A stretch of 64,000 bases of DNA from Pseudothioclava nitratireducens (GCF_029210495.1 NZ_JARGDK010000008.1:51729-115728); one strand, 5' to 3'; shown: positions 48,395-57,727, counted from the stretch's first letter. Numbers and translations are program-made. The notes: generated by a model from the letters alone, not told the origin.

Positions 48395-49807
48395 ATGACG
48401 CAGTATTTCAACGAGATGTATGAGGGCGACGCAGTGCGCGCCCCTTATGCCGGTCTGGAAAGCTGGATACGGTCCATGCCCGCCGAGTTGCGGCAGATGA
48501 AACAGGCCGAGGCCGAGGCGCTGTTCCGCCGCATCGGAATCACCTTTGCCGTCTATGGCGAGGGCGGCGACCCGGACCGGCTCATTCCTTTCGATATGTT
48601 TCCGCGTGTCTTTGCGCAGGATGAGTGGCGTAAACTCGATCGCGGGGTGAAGCAGCGTGCGCGGGCGCTCAACGCCTTCCTGCGCGATGTCTACGGGCGT
48701 GGCGAGATCGTGCGTGCGGGCCGCATTCCGGCGCGGCTGGTCTATCAGAACGAGGCCTATGAGCACGCGGTGTCCGGCTTCACGCCGCCGCGGGGCATCT
48801 ACAGCCATATCGTTGGCGTCGATCTTGTGCGCACCGGGCCGGATGAGTTCTTTGTGCTGGAAGATAACTGCCGCACGCCGTCGGGCGTCAGCTACATGCT
48901 CGAAAACCGCGAGATCATGATGCGCATGTTCCCGCAGTTGTTCCGCGAGAACCGGATCGCACCGGTCGATGGCTATGCCGAATTGCTGCGCCGCACGCTG
49001 GCCAGCGTGGCGCCGGAGAAATGCGACCGCGCGCCCACCATCGCGATCCTCACGCCGGGCCATTTCAACTCGGCCTATTACGAACACAGCTTCCTCGCCG
49101 ATCTGATGGGCGTCGAACTGGTCGAGGCCGCTGATCTTTTCGTCGAGGGCGGGTTTGTCTGGATGCGCACCACCGAGGGCCCGAAGAAGCTCGATGTGAT
49201 CTACCGACGGATCGACGATGCGTTCCTCGATCCACTCTGCTTCCGCCCGGATTCGATGCTGGGCGTGCCGGGGCTGATGGATGTCTACCGCTCGGGTGGG
49301 GTGACGATTGCTTCGGCGCCGGGCGCGGGCGTTGCCGATGACAAGGCGATCTATACCTTCGTGCCCGAGATGGTGCGGTTCTATCTGGACGAGGAGCCGA
49401 TCCTGCAAAACGTGCCGACATGGCAATGCGGCAAGGCGGATGACCTGAAATATGTGCTCGACAATCTGGGTGAGCTGGTCGTGAAAGAGGTCCATGGATC
49501 GGGCGGTTACGGGATGCTCGTGGGGCCGAAATCCACCAAGGATCAGATCGAGGCGTTTCGCGCCAAGATCGAGATGGACCCCGATAACTATATCGCGCAG
49601 CCGACGCTCGCGCTCTCGACGACGCCGACCTTCGTCGAGGAGGGGATCGCCCCGCGTCATGTCGATTTGCGGCCCTATTGTCTGGTCGGCGAGCAGGTCT
49701 CGCTCGTGCCCGGCGGGCTGACGCGGGTAGCGCTGACCGAAGGGTCGCTGGTGGTGAACTCGTCGCAGGGCGGGGGGGTCAAGGATACATGGGTTCTGGC
49801 GGAGTGA
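48395..49807 (+). CDS. Circularly permuted ATP-grasp protein (type 2), Anbu operon
   Basis: The 470-residue protein belongs to the circularly permuted ATP-grasp family (older names DUF404/DUF407). It shows YGEGGDPDRLIPFDMFPRVF near residue 54, VLEDNCRTPSGVSYMLENR near 155, and KEVHGSGGYGMLVGPKS near 364. ATP-grasp enzymes form carboxylate-amine bonds through acyl phosphate; this family is predicted to make peptides or peptide tags. AGAGGA lies 10 bp before the ATG. It is followed by the alpha-E gene after 4 bp, the usual order of the operon. Confidence 0.93.
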   Translation: MTQYFNEMYEGDAVRAPYAGLESWIRSMPAELRQMKQAEAEALFRRIGITFAVYGEGGDPDRLIPFDMFPRVFAQDEWRKLDRGVKQRARALNAFLRDVYGRGEIVRAGRIPARLVYQNEAYEHAVSGFTPPRGIYSHIVGVDLVRTGPDEFFVLEDNCRTPSGVSYMLENREIMMRMFPQLFRENRIAPVDGYAELLRRTLASVAPEKCDRAPTIAILTPGHFNSAYYEHSFLADLMGVELVEAADLFVEGGFVWMRTTEGPKKLDVIYRRIDDAFLDPLCFRPDSMLGVPGLMDVYRSGGVTIASAPGAGVADDKAIYTFVPEMVRFYLDEEPILQNVPTWQCGKADDLKYVLDNLGELVVKEVHGSGGYGMLVGPKSTKDQIEAFRAKIEMDPDNYIAQPTLALSTTPTFVEEGIAPRHVDLRPYCLVGEQVSLVPGGLTRVALTEGSLVVNSSQGGGVKDTWVLAE

Positions 49808-49811
49808 TGAC

Positions 49812-50771
49812 ATGCTGAGCCGGACGGCTGACAATCTGTTCTGGATCGCGCGCTATCTGGAGCGCGCCGAAACCACGGCGCGGCTGCTTGAGGTGGGGGC
49901 GCGGATCGCGCTGATCCCCTCGGCGGGCCACGGCTATCGCAGCGAATGGGAGAGCCTCTTGCATGCGTCGGGCACGGCCGATGGGTTCAAGGCCAAATAT
50001 GGCGACCCGGTGCAGCGCAATATCGAGAGCTACATGTTCTTCGACCGCGACAACCCCTCTTCGGTCGTGTCCTGTCTCGAACGCGCCCGCGAGAACGCCC
50101 GCATCGTGCGGACCGCCCTCACCGGGCAGGTCTGGGATGCGCTCAACACCGCCTATCAGGAGCTGCGCGCGCTGGAACGCAAACCGCGCTCCGAGATCGA
50201 GTTGACCGAACTGACGGAGTGGGTCGTGCGCCAGACCGCGATGGTGCGCGGCGCGATGGATTCGACGCTTCTGCGCAATGACGGCTACCATTTCCTCAAT
50301 CTCGGATCGGCGCTGGAGCGGGCCGATAACACCGCGCGGCTGATCGACGTGAAATACTTCGTGCTGCTGCCCTCGGTCGATCTGGTCGGCTCGGAGCTGG
50401 ACAATTACCAGTGGCAGACGCTCTTGCGTGCTCTTTCGGCACATCGGGCGTTCCATTGGGCCTATGGCGGCGAGATCACGGCGGCGAAGATCGCCGATTT
50501 CCTGATCCTGAACCGCCAGAGCCCGCGCTCGCTCATCGCTTCGGCCGAGGCCGCGATGGCGCATCTCGATGCGCTTGGGCGCATCTACCACCATTCCGGC
50601 CCCGCCCAGCGGCGCGCCCGCGCGATCGTCGGTGATCTGGCCGAGACCCGTGTGAGCGACATTTTCAATGAGGGGCTGCATGAATTCCTTACGCGGTTCA
50701 TCCGCGAGGTTGGCGTGGTCTCCTCGTTCGTTCATGACGGCTATCTGAGCGGAGAAGCGCGATGCTCCTGA
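49812..50771 (+). CDS. Alpha-E domain protein, Anbu operon
   Basis: The 319-residue, mainly helical protein begins MLSRTADNLFWIARYLERAETTARLL, the signature of the alpha-E domain (formerly DUF403), and is rich in conserved Glu and Arg. Its role is unknown; it always travels with the circularly permuted ATP-grasp gene and is predicted to work with it. It starts 4 bp after the ATP-grasp stop and overlaps the transglutaminase gene by 10 bp (50762-50771), so the three are co-translated. Confidence 0.93.
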   Translation: MLSRTADNLFWIARYLERAETTARLLEVGARIALIPSAGHGYRSEWESLLHASGTADGFKAKYGDPVQRNIESYMFFDRDNPSSVVSCLERARENARIVRTALTGQVWDALNTAYQELRALERKPRSEIELTELTEWVVRQTAMVRGAMDSTLLRNDGYHFLNLGSALERADNTARLIDVKYFVLLPSVDLVGSELDNYQWQTLLRALSAHRAFHWAYGGEITAAKIADFLILNRQSPRSLIASAEAAMAHLDALGRIYHHSGPAQRRARAIVGDLAETRVSDIFNEGLHEFLTRFIREVGVVSSFVHDGYLSGEARCS

Positions 50772-51574
50772 CGGTCCAGCACAAGACGATCTATCGTTAC
50801 GACATGCCGATGCGGTCGGCTGTGCAGTCGTTGCGCCTGTTTCCTTCGCGCTTCGAGGGACAGCACGTGCTCTCGTGGCAGGTCGAGGTCGCAAACGGGT
50901 TGCGCGGTGCGAGTTTCCGCGATGGGGCGGGCGACAAGGTCGAAGGCTGGTCGGTGCGTGGACCGCTGAACGAGGTCGTGGTCACCGTCGAGGGGCAGGT
51001 CGAGACCGCGGATCTGGCCGGTGTGCTGCGCGGTCACCGCGAAATGATCGCCCCCGAGGCCTATCTGCGCGACACCGCCGCCACCGAAGCCGATCATGCG
51101 TTGCGCCAGATCGGAGCCGATGCGCTGGCGGGCAGCGGGGGGGCGCTCGATGCGGCGCACCGGATGGCTGCCGCCATTGCCGAAGCCATCGCCTACCGAC
51201 CCGGTGTGACCCATGCCCATACCACCGCCGCCGAGGCGCTCGCGCTGGCGGAGGGTGTCTGTCAGGATCATGCCCATGCGCTGATCGCCACCGCCCGCGC
51301 GCAGGGCATCCCGGCGCGCTATGTCTCGGGTTATCTCTATGCCTCCGAGGACGGCACTCCGCATGAGGCGGCCCATGCCTGGGCTGAACTCTATCTTGAT
51401 GGGTTGGGATGGGTCGGTTTCGATCCGGCCAATCGCTGCTGCCCGGATGAGCGCTACATCCGGCTTGGGTCGGGGATGGATGCGCGCGACGCGGCCCCCA
51501 TTCGGGGGATCGCGCTGGGCGCGGGGCAAGAGAACCTTGATGTCACAGTTGCCTTGGCCGCGGTGCAGCAATAA
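50762..51574 (+). CDS. Transglutaminase-like cysteine protease, Anbu operon
   Basis: The 270-residue protein has an N-terminal bacterial transglutaminase-like domain (residues 1-80) and a transglutaminase core. The catalytic triad is visible: Cys in EGVCQDHAHAL (about residue 164), His in EAAHAWAELYL (about 204) and Asp in VGFDPANR (about 220). Such enzymes may hydrolyse or transfer amide bonds. The gene starts inside alpha-E and ends 33 bp before Anbu. Confidence 0.93.
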   Translation: MLLTVQHKTIYRYDMPMRSAVQSLRLFPSRFEGQHVLSWQVEVANGLRGASFRDGAGDKVEGWSVRGPLNEVVVTVEGQVETADLAGVLRGHREMIAPEAYLRDTAATEADHALRQIGADALAGSGGALDAAHRMAAAIAEAIAYRPGVTHAHTTAAEALALAEGVCQDHAHALIATARAQGIPARYVSGYLYASEDGTPHEAAHAWAELYLDGLGWVGFDPANRCCPDERYIRLGSGMDARDAAPIRGIALGAGQENLDVTVALAAVQQ

Positions 51575-51607
51575 TCTGCGCCGGTTGATCCGAGCCAAGA
51601 GGGTGCG

Positions 51608-52339
51608 ATGACATATTGCGTTGGGTTGCTGCTGGATGCGGGGATGGTCCTGCTGTCGGATACCCGCACCAATGCGGGGCTCGACAACATTGCCACCTAT
51701 CGCAAGATGTTCACGTTCGAGGAGCCGGGAGAGCGGGTCATCACCATTCTGACCGCCGGTTCGCTCTCGGTGACGCAAACCACCATCGCACGGCTGACCG
51801 AGGCGATCGAAGACCCCGAGGCCAGCGCGCAAAGCTCGATCATGCTGGCGCCGACATTGCTTCAGGTGGCTGAAATCATCGGCGCCACGCTTGCTGGCGT
51901 GCGGCAGGAAATCGACCACAAGATGAACGCCTCCAAGGTCTCGACCGCGGCGTCGATGATCGTCGCGGGGCAGCGCAAGGGCGGCGCGATGCGGATGTTC
52001 CTGATCTATCCCGAGGGGAATTTCATCGAGGCGACCGAGGACACGCCTTTCCTCCAGATCGGCGAGCACAAATACGGCAAGCCGATTCTCGACCGGGTCG
52101 TCTCGCGGGATACATCGCTGGAGGATGCGCAAAAGGCGGTGCTTTTGTCGATGGATTCGACGCTGCGCTCCAACCTGTCGGTCGGGATGCCGCTCGATCT
52201 TGCGGTGATCGAGAGCGATGCCTGCCAGGTCACCAGCCGCCGGCGGATCGAAGCCAAGGACCCGGATTTCGCGCGGATGTCCGAAGCCTGGTCGAACGCG
52301 CTGCGGGACGGATTTTCGCAGATCAGACTTGCGGAGTGA
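51608..52339 (+). CDS. Anbu, proteasome-related Ntn hydrolase
   Basis: The 243-residue protein is Anbu (ancestral beta subunit), an HslV/20S-proteasome relative. After Met removal, Thr2 would be the N-terminal nucleophile. Asp (LLSDTRTNAG, position 17 counting from that Thr) and Lys (TYRKMF, position 32) complete the proteasome-type active site. Ser and Gly of the SD-TRTNAG block are also present. The gene is the last of the four-gene operon; its last 17 bp overlap the convergent hydrolase gene. No ATPase partner is next to it. Confidence 0.93.
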   Translation: MTYCVGLLLDAGMVLLSDTRTNAGLDNIATYRKMFTFEEPGERVITILTAGSLSVTQTTIARLTEAIEDPEASAQSSIMLAPTLLQVAEIIGATLAGVRQEIDHKMNASKVSTAASMIVAGQRKGGAMRMFLIYPEGNFIEATEDTPFLQIGEHKYGKPILDRVVSRDTSLEDAQKAVLLSMDSTLRSNLSVGMPLDLAVIESDACQVTSRRRIEAKDPDFARMSEAWSNALRDGFSQIRLAE

Positions 52340-53270
52340 CGCGCTCGAAAAGCGCCGCGCAGCCAGCGTAGAAGCGGTCGCGCACCGGCGCGATTTCCAT
52401 CATCAGCTCGTGCTCGGCCCCGTCGATATCGTCGAGCCGACCTTGCGGCCAACGGGCCATCCGCTCGATCACCGGCGGGCGCAGGACAATCCGTTCATGC
52501 GTGCCGATCCCGGTATAGCAGGGCAGATCGGGTGAGGGCATCTGCGCCAGTTCCGCGCATACGAGGATCGAGGCCGCCGCCCATTGCAGCGTTGCGCCCG
52601 CGATGATCAGCCCTGGCTCTTTTGCCAGATGTTCGATCATGAAGGCCCACATTTCGGGATCGCGGGTGAGCATGTTGTCGGTAAAGGGCGCGCGATAGAC
52701 ATAGGTGTCAGCGGTCATGCCGGGCGCGTAATTGCGACCAATGGCGCGCCCGTCGACCCGGTCGGCAATCTGACGTTGAATCCCGCGCAGCGCGCGCGGG
52801 ACCTGCACGCCCCACATCGGCGCGGAAAAGGCACAGGCCGCGAAGTCATGCGTGCCCATCAGGTGCCGTAATCCGATCGCGCCGCCCATCGAGTGGGCCA
52901 GCATCAGCCATGGGCGCGGCAGGTCATGGGCGCGGGCATAATCGAGAACGGCGCGCAGGTCGCACTGGTATTCGGCATAATCGGTGATGTGCCCCTTGAC
53001 CGGGTCATCCAGCAGCCGGTCCGAAAGCCCTTGCCCGCGCCAGTCGATGGCAAGGCTGGCATAGCCGCTGGCCTGCATGCGGGTCGCGGCCGGGCCATAT
53101 TTCTCTATATATTCGCTGCGCCCGGGCAGGATGAACACCGTTCCGCGCGGAGTGTCCGGACCGGGCCAGAGCCCGAGCCGGAGTTGTCTGTCGTCCTCCG
53201 TTCGAAGCCAGATCGCCGCGCCCCCTTCGGGGCCACGCGCCATGTCGCCATGGAACGGGGCTGCGCGCAT
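52323..53270 (-). CDS. Alpha/beta hydrolase, lysophospholipase-like
   Basis: The 315-residue protein is a serine hydrolase of the monoacylglycerol lipase/lysophospholipase (PldB) type. The nucleophile is in MLAHSMGGAIGL (about residue 126), the early region DWRGQGLSDR near 77 is the usual hairpin, and a late His is in DIDGAEHELMMEI. It starts one base into the SCP2 stop (TGATG) and ends overlapping the Anbu stop by 17 bp. Substrate inferred only at the family level. Confidence 0.88.
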   Translation of the reverse strand: MRAAPFHGDMARGPEGGAAIWLRTEDDRQLRLGLWPGPDTPRGTVFILPGRSEYIEKYGPAATRMQASGYASLAIDWRGQGLSDRLLDDPVKGHITDYAEYQCDLRAVLDYARAHDLPRPWLMLAHSMGGAIGLRHLMGTHDFAACAFSAPMWGVQVPRALRGIQRQIADRVDGRAIGRNYAPGMTADTYVYRAPFTDNMLTRDPEMWAFMIEHLAKEPGLIIAGATLQWAAASILVCAELAQMPSPDLPCYTGIGTHERIVLRPPVIERMARWPQGRLDDIDGAEHELMMEIAPVRDRFYAGCAALFERVTPQV

Positions 53271-53557
53271 CAGGCCAGCGCCGCGCCCAGCTGCATCGCC
53301 AGGCCCATCGAGCCGTCCACCTTGAGTTTGCCGGTCATGAAGGCGGCGGTCGGGTTCACATCGCCTTCGAGCATGCCCTGGAAGGTTTCGGCATTCGCGG
53401 TCAGCGTAACCTCGGCATCGTCGTCGCCCGCCCGCACGCCGTTTTCATCGACGATGATGCTGCCCTCGTCTTCGATCACGAATTTCGCGGTGGACGAAAA
53501 GCCGTTCGGCATTTTCGCGGACAGGGCGGCAACGGCCTTTTCGATGACTTCGCTCAT
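53270..53557 (-). CDS. SCP2 sterol-binding domain protein
   Basis: The 95-residue protein matches the SCP2 fold: MPNGFSSTAKFVIEDEGSIIVDENG, followed by AEVTLTANAETFQGMLEGDVNPTAAFMTGKLKVDGSMGLAMQLG. SCP2 proteins carry acyl lipids or sterols in a hydrophobic pocket. The start at 53557 (MSEVIEKAV) has GGAGG upstream; the longer frame adds unlike sequence. It is co-transcribed with the lysophospholipase-like gene, which suggests lipid handling. Confidence 0.9.
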   Translation of the reverse strand: MSEVIEKAVAALSAKMPNGFSSTAKFVIEDEGSIIVDENGVRAGDDDAEVTLTANAETFQGMLEGDVNPTAAFMTGKLKVDGSMGLAMQLGAALA

Positions 53558-53602
53558 GAGTTCCTCCGATTGTGATGGCCGGGCTCTCGCTTTCTCCGGC
53601 AC

Positions 53603-54193
53603 ATGCGTTACAGTTTAGTTATGCGCGAGGCTCCGGCGATAAACAAATGTGCCGTCACGGCATTTCTTCTGTCCATTCTGATGGGCACGCTGGCCCATGG
53701 GACCGCGCAGGCGGAGACAGCCGGGCTCGAGCGCTATTTCGAGGAACTGGCCGATCCTGACTACGAGGGCTGGGCGCGCGCCGAGTCGGATATCCGCCGG
53801 GCTTGGTCTCGCTCGGGCTCTCCGGGGATGGACCTGCTGCTCAAGCGCGGGCAGGACGCGCTCGACGAGGGCGATTACGACGCCGCGATTGAGCATCTAA
53901 CCGCGCTGACCGATCACGCGCCTGATTTTGCCGAAGGGTGGAACGCGCGCGCGACCGCCTATTTTGCCGCCGGTCTTTACGGGCCCTCGATGGCGGATAT
54001 TGCCCGTGTGCTCACCCTGGAGCCGCGCCATTGGGGCGCTCTGGCCGGGTTGGGGATGATCCTTGACGAAATGGGCCGCGAGGATGAAGCGCTCGACGCC
54101 TTCCGTGCCTCTTTTGCCTTGAACCCGCACCAGCAGGATGTGAAAGACGCGATTGCGCGGCTGGAAACCACGCTGGCGGGAACGGCGATCTGA
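53603..54193 (+). CDS. TPR-repeat protein, probably exported
   Basis: The 196-residue protein has a hydrophobic N-terminus (AVTAFLLSILMGTLAHGTAQA) that reads as a signal peptide, then at least two TPR repeats: LLLKRGQDALDEGDYDAAIEHLTALTD near residue 77, and GLGMILDEMGREDEALDAFRASFALNP near 147. These form protein-binding helices. Start is ATG 53603 or 53621. Partner unknown. It is divergent from the SCP2 gene and 36 bp upstream of the helicase. Confidence 0.82.
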   Translation: MRYSLVMREAPAINKCAVTAFLLSILMGTLAHGTAQAETAGLERYFEELADPDYEGWARAESDIRRAWSRSGSPGMDLLLKRGQDALDEGDYDAAIEHLTALTDHAPDFAEGWNARATAYFAAGLYGPSMADIARVLTLEPRHWGALAGLGMILDEMGREDEALDAFRASFALNPHQQDVKDAIARLETTLAGTAI

Positions 54194-54229
54194 GGTCCGG
54201 GCGCGGACCGGAAAACAAGGGCAGGCGGC

Positions 54230-56971
54230 ATGGCAGAGGGGCGGATCACGGCCGTTTTGGGGCCGACCAATACCGGCAAGACGCATTACGCGATCGAACG
54301 GATGCTGGCGCATCGCACCGGCGTGATCGGCTTGCCGCTGCGGCTCTTGGCGCGCGAGGTCTATGACCGGATTGTCGCGCTTCGGGGGCCGAGCGTCGTC
54401 GCGCTCGTGACCGGGGAGGAACGCATCGTCCCGGAACGCACGCAATATTGGGTCTGCACCACCGAGGCGATGCCCGATGCCATCGGCGCGGATTTCGTCG
54501 CCTTGGACGAGATCCAGCTTTGTGCCGATCCCGAGCGCGGGCACGTTTTTACCGAGCGGCTTCTGTCGGCGCGCGGGCTTCATGAGACGCTGTTTCTGGG
54601 CTCGGACACGATGCGCGGGGCGATCAACGCGCTGGTGCCGAAGGTGCAGTTCACCCGCCGCGACCGGTTTTCGGAACTGCGCTATGCAGGTTCGAAAAAG
54701 ACAAGCCGGATGCCTCCGCGCAGTGCGATTGTCGGGTTTTCTGTTGATAATGTGTATGCCGTTGCCGAGCTGATCCGCCGCCAGAAGGGCGGATGCGCGG
54801 TTGTCATGGGGGCGCTCAGCCCGCGCACACGCAACGCGCAGGTCGAGATGTATCAAAATGGCGATGTCGATTATCTCGTCGCCACCGATGCCATCGGGAT
54901 GGGGCTCAACCTCGATATCGAGCACGTGGCCTTTGGCGCTACGGCCAAATTCGACGGGCGCCGGATGCGGGCGCTCTTCCCGCATGAGCTGGCGCAAATT
55001 GCAGGCCGCGCGGGCCGCCACACGCAGGACGGCACTTTTGGCGTCACCGGCGAGGCGCGCCCGCTCCCGCAAGAGGTGATCGACGCCATCGAGGGGCACC
55101 GCTTTGCCCCAATCCAGCGCCTGCAATGGCGCAACAGCCGTCTTGAATTCGGCACGATGCATCGGCTGATCCGGTCGCTCGAAGAAAATCCGCAAAACGA
55201 ATGGCTGACCCGTGGGCGCGAGGCCGATGACCTGCGCGCGCTCAAGACGCTCTCGGAGATACCGGAGATCATCGACCGCGTGCGCCATCCCTCCGACGTT
55301 CGCCTGCTGTGGGATGTCTGCCGTATTCCCGATTTCCGCTCGATTTCCGAGGCTGAACATGCGACCCTTCTGGCGCGGATCTTCGGGTTCCTGCAGGCGG
55401 GTAAAGGTGTGCCAAGTGACTGGCTGGCGGGGCAGATCGCCCGGATCGACAAGACCCATGGCGGGATCGACGCCCTGTCCAAAAGATTGGCATTTATCCG
55501 CACATGGACCTATGTGGCGCAGCGCAAGGGCTGGGTCGATGACGAAAGCCATTGGCGCGGAGAGACGCGCGCGGTAGAAGACCGCCTGTCGGATGCGTTG
55601 CACAGCGCTCTGACCCAACGATTTGTGGACCGGCGCACCTCTGTGCTGTTGCGCCGGCTCAAGCAGAAGGAGACCCTCGTGGCCGAGGTGAACGACAAGG
55701 GTGAGGTGATGGTCGAGGGCGAATTCGCCGGCCGTCTGGATGGGTTCCGTTTTCAACAGGACGGCACCAGCTCGCCCGATGAGGCGAAAATGCTGGCGCG
55801 CGCGGCCTATGAGGCGCTGCGCCCCGAGTTCAACCTCCGGGCCGACCGGTTCTACAACGCGCCCGATACCGAGATGGACTTCACCGAGCAGGGTGGCCTG
55901 ATGTGGGGTGAGATCGCTGTCGGCAAGCTGGTGAAGGGCGCCGATGCGCTCAAGCCCACGGTCGAGGCGTTCGTCGACGAAGAGGCGGGTGCGGATGTGG
56001 CCGAGAAGGTCAAACGCCGTTTGCAGCATTTCATCGACCGCAAGGTTGCGACCCTGTTCGAGCCGCTTCTGGCGATGGGCCGGGACGAGGCGCTGACGGG
56101 TCTTGCGCGCGGTTTTGCGTTCCGCCTGGTCGAAGAGCTGGGCATCGTGGCGCGCGAGAAAGTCGCCGCCGAGGTCAAGGACCTCGATCAGGAGTCGCGC
56201 GGTAGCCTGCGCAAGCATGGTGTGCGCTTTGGCCAATACACGATTTTCATGCCGGCACTCCTGAAGCCCGCGCCGACCCGCCTGCGGCTGGTGCTGGCCT
56301 CGCTTTGGGACGGGGCCGATGAATTCCCTGAAAGCCCGCCGCCCGGTCTGGTGACGATCCCCAATATCGAGGCGATCCCCGCCGCGACCTATCTGCTGTC
56401 GGGCTATCGCCCGGCGGGCGCGCGTGCGATCCGGATCGACATGCTCGAACGGCTCGCCGATCTGATGCGCGGGCAGGACAGCCGGGGCGGCTTTGAGGCC
56501 AATCCGGATATGCTCTCGATCACGGGCATGACGCTTGAGCAATTCGCGGACCTGATGCAGGGCCTTGGGTATAAGGCTGAAAAGGGCGAACGCGAGAAGC
56601 AGCGCCCGGTCGCTCCGGCGCCGGAAGAAGCGGCTGCCACCGAGGGGGCCGAGGCGCCCGAGGCCCCGGCAGCCGAGCCGACCCCGAGTGACGAGGGTGC
56701 TCCGGCCGAAGCCGAAACCGAAGTGTTCTACACCTTTACCTGGGCCCCGCGTCCGCGCGGCGCACGCCCTGCACGCCCCGAGGGCAAGGGTGGTGAGCGG
56801 ACCGAGCGCAACAAGGGCGGCAAGCCGCGTGGCAAGCCCGCCAAGGGCAAGGGCGGCAAGCCGCACAATGAGGGCCCGCGCGCCTTCGAGGCCCGTCCGC
56901 CGCGCAAGGAAAAGCCGATTGATCCGGACAACCCCTTCGCCGTGCTGGCGGCGCTCAAGGACAAGAAGTGA
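54230..56971 (+). CDS. SUV3/DEAD-box-like helicase with basic C-terminal tail
   Basis: The 913-residue protein is a DEAH/SUV3-type RNA helicase. Walker A GPTNTGKT is at 11-18, the DEIQ box (Walker B) at 93-96 and the helicase C-terminal part has TDAIGMGLNLDIEHV and QIAGRAGRH near 255. Middle domains resemble SUV3. The last 150 residues are low-complexity: an acidic Ala/Pro/Glu-rich stretch, then Arg/Gly/Lys-rich (GERTERNKGGKPRGKPAKGKGGKP), a probable RNA-binding tail. It overlaps the S4 gene by 4 bp (GTGA). Confidence 0.93.
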   Translation: MAEGRITAVLGPTNTGKTHYAIERMLAHRTGVIGLPLRLLAREVYDRIVALRGPSVVALVTGEERIVPERTQYWVCTTEAMPDAIGADFVALDEIQLCADPERGHVFTERLLSARGLHETLFLGSDTMRGAINALVPKVQFTRRDRFSELRYAGSKKTSRMPPRSAIVGFSVDNVYAVAELIRRQKGGCAVVMGALSPRTRNAQVEMYQNGDVDYLVATDAIGMGLNLDIEHVAFGATAKFDGRRMRALFPHELAQIAGRAGRHTQDGTFGVTGEARPLPQEVIDAIEGHRFAPIQRLQWRNSRLEFGTMHRLIRSLEENPQNEWLTRGREADDLRALKTLSEIPEIIDRVRHPSDVRLLWDVCRIPDFRSISEAEHATLLARIFGFLQAGKGVPSDWLAGQIARIDKTHGGIDALSKRLAFIRTWTYVAQRKGWVDDESHWRGETRAVEDRLSDALHSALTQRFVDRRTSVLLRRLKQKETLVAEVNDKGEVMVEGEFAGRLDGFRFQQDGTSSPDEAKMLARAAYEALRPEFNLRADRFYNAPDTEMDFTEQGGLMWGEIAVGKLVKGADALKPTVEAFVDEEAGADVAEKVKRRLQHFIDRKVATLFEPLLAMGRDEALTGLARGFAFRLVEELGIVAREKVAAEVKDLDQESRGSLRKHGVRFGQYTIFMPALLKPAPTRLRLVLASLWDGADEFPESPPPGLVTIPNIEAIPAATYLLSGYRPAGARAIRIDMLERLADLMRGQDSRGGFEANPDMLSITGMTLEQFADLMQGLGYKAEKGEREKQRPVAPAPEEAAATEGAEAPEAPAAEPTPSDEGAPAEAETEVFYTFTWAPRPRGARPARPEGKGGERTERNKGGKPRGKPAKGKGGKPHNEGPRAFEARPPRKEKPIDPDNPFAVLAALKDKK

Positions 56972-57282
56972 CCCACGCGCAAGAGCGCATCCGTATCGAC
57001 AAATGGCTCTGGCACGCGCGTTTCTGCAAGACGCGCGGGCTGGCGAGCGAGATGGTGCAGGCCGGGCGCGTCCGCGTGAACGGCCAGCGCATCGACAAGC
57101 CGGGCCGCGCGGTGGGCGAGGGCGATGTGCTGACCTTCGCCTTTGGCGGCCATCCGCGCGTGCTGCGCATCCTTGCCTGCGGTGCGCGACGTGGGCCGGC
57201 GAGCGAGGCGCAGGCGCTCTACGTTGAAATCGGTGAAACCCGCGTTTCGCCTGAGGACGCAGCAGGCGAACAGCCATCCTGA
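56968..57282 (+). CDS. S4-domain RNA-binding protein (Hsp15-like)
   Basis: The 104-residue protein has an S4 RNA-binding domain: [50 protein letters not shown]. This matches the Hsp15 family, which in E. coli binds the 50S subunit carrying a nascent chain. It starts at a GTG (56968) overlapping the helicase stop (GTGA), so the pair is translationally coupled. Confidence 0.9.
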   Translation: MTHAQERIRIDKWLWHARFCKTRGLASEMVQAGRVRVNGQRIDKPGRAVGEGDVLTFAFGGHPRVLRILACGARRGPASEAQALYVEIGETRVSPEDAAGEQPS

Positions 57283-57388
57283 AACCGGGCCAGATCGCCG
57301 CATCCGGGACTTACCGCCGCGCGATGTCTTGATTGATCGCGCCAGCCCGGATAGGAAACCCAAAACCGTTCCAAGCCGGGGTTGTCCC

Positions 57389-57727
57389 ATGACCTATGTC
57401 GTCACCGATAACTGCATCGCCTGCAAATACACCGACTGCGTCGAAGTTTGCCCGGTGGACTGCTTCTACGAGGGTGAGAACACGCTGGTGATTCACCCCG
57501 ACGAATGCATCGACTGCGGCGTTTGCGAACCGGAATGCCCTGCGGATGCGATCCGCCCCGATACCGAGCCGGGCATGGATGAATGGGTCGAGTTCAACCG
57601 GAAATACTCGGAACTCTGGCCGGTTATCACCCAGAAGAAAGACCCGATGCCGGATGCCGAGAAATATGACGGCGAGACCGGCAAGCTTGAGAAGTACTTC
57701 TCGGAAAAACCGGGTGCAGGCGACTGA
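57389..57727 (+). CDS. fdxA: Ferredoxin FdxA (7Fe/3Fe-4S plus 4Fe-4S)
   Basis: The 112-residue ferredoxin has the FdxA cysteine pattern: C9, C12, C17, C21 and C25 in the first cluster region, and C40, C43, C46 and C50 in the second. Together they hold one 3Fe-4S and one 4Fe-4S cluster. The C-terminal half ([32 protein letters not shown]) matches the family. The start is ATG 57389. It is a general electron carrier; its partner is not shown. Confidence 0.95.
   Translation: MTYVVTDNCIACKYTDCVEVCPVDCFYEGENTLVIHPDECIDCGVCEPECPADAIRPDTEPGMDEWVEFNRKYSELWPVITQKKDPMPDAEKYDGETGKLEKYFSEKPGAGD

Noticed and set aside
53897..57277. 1126-residue minus-strand frame opposite the helicase
   Set aside because: It runs antisense to a gene with clear motifs, is Arg/His/Leu/Ala-rich without known domains, and reflects third-position GC bias.
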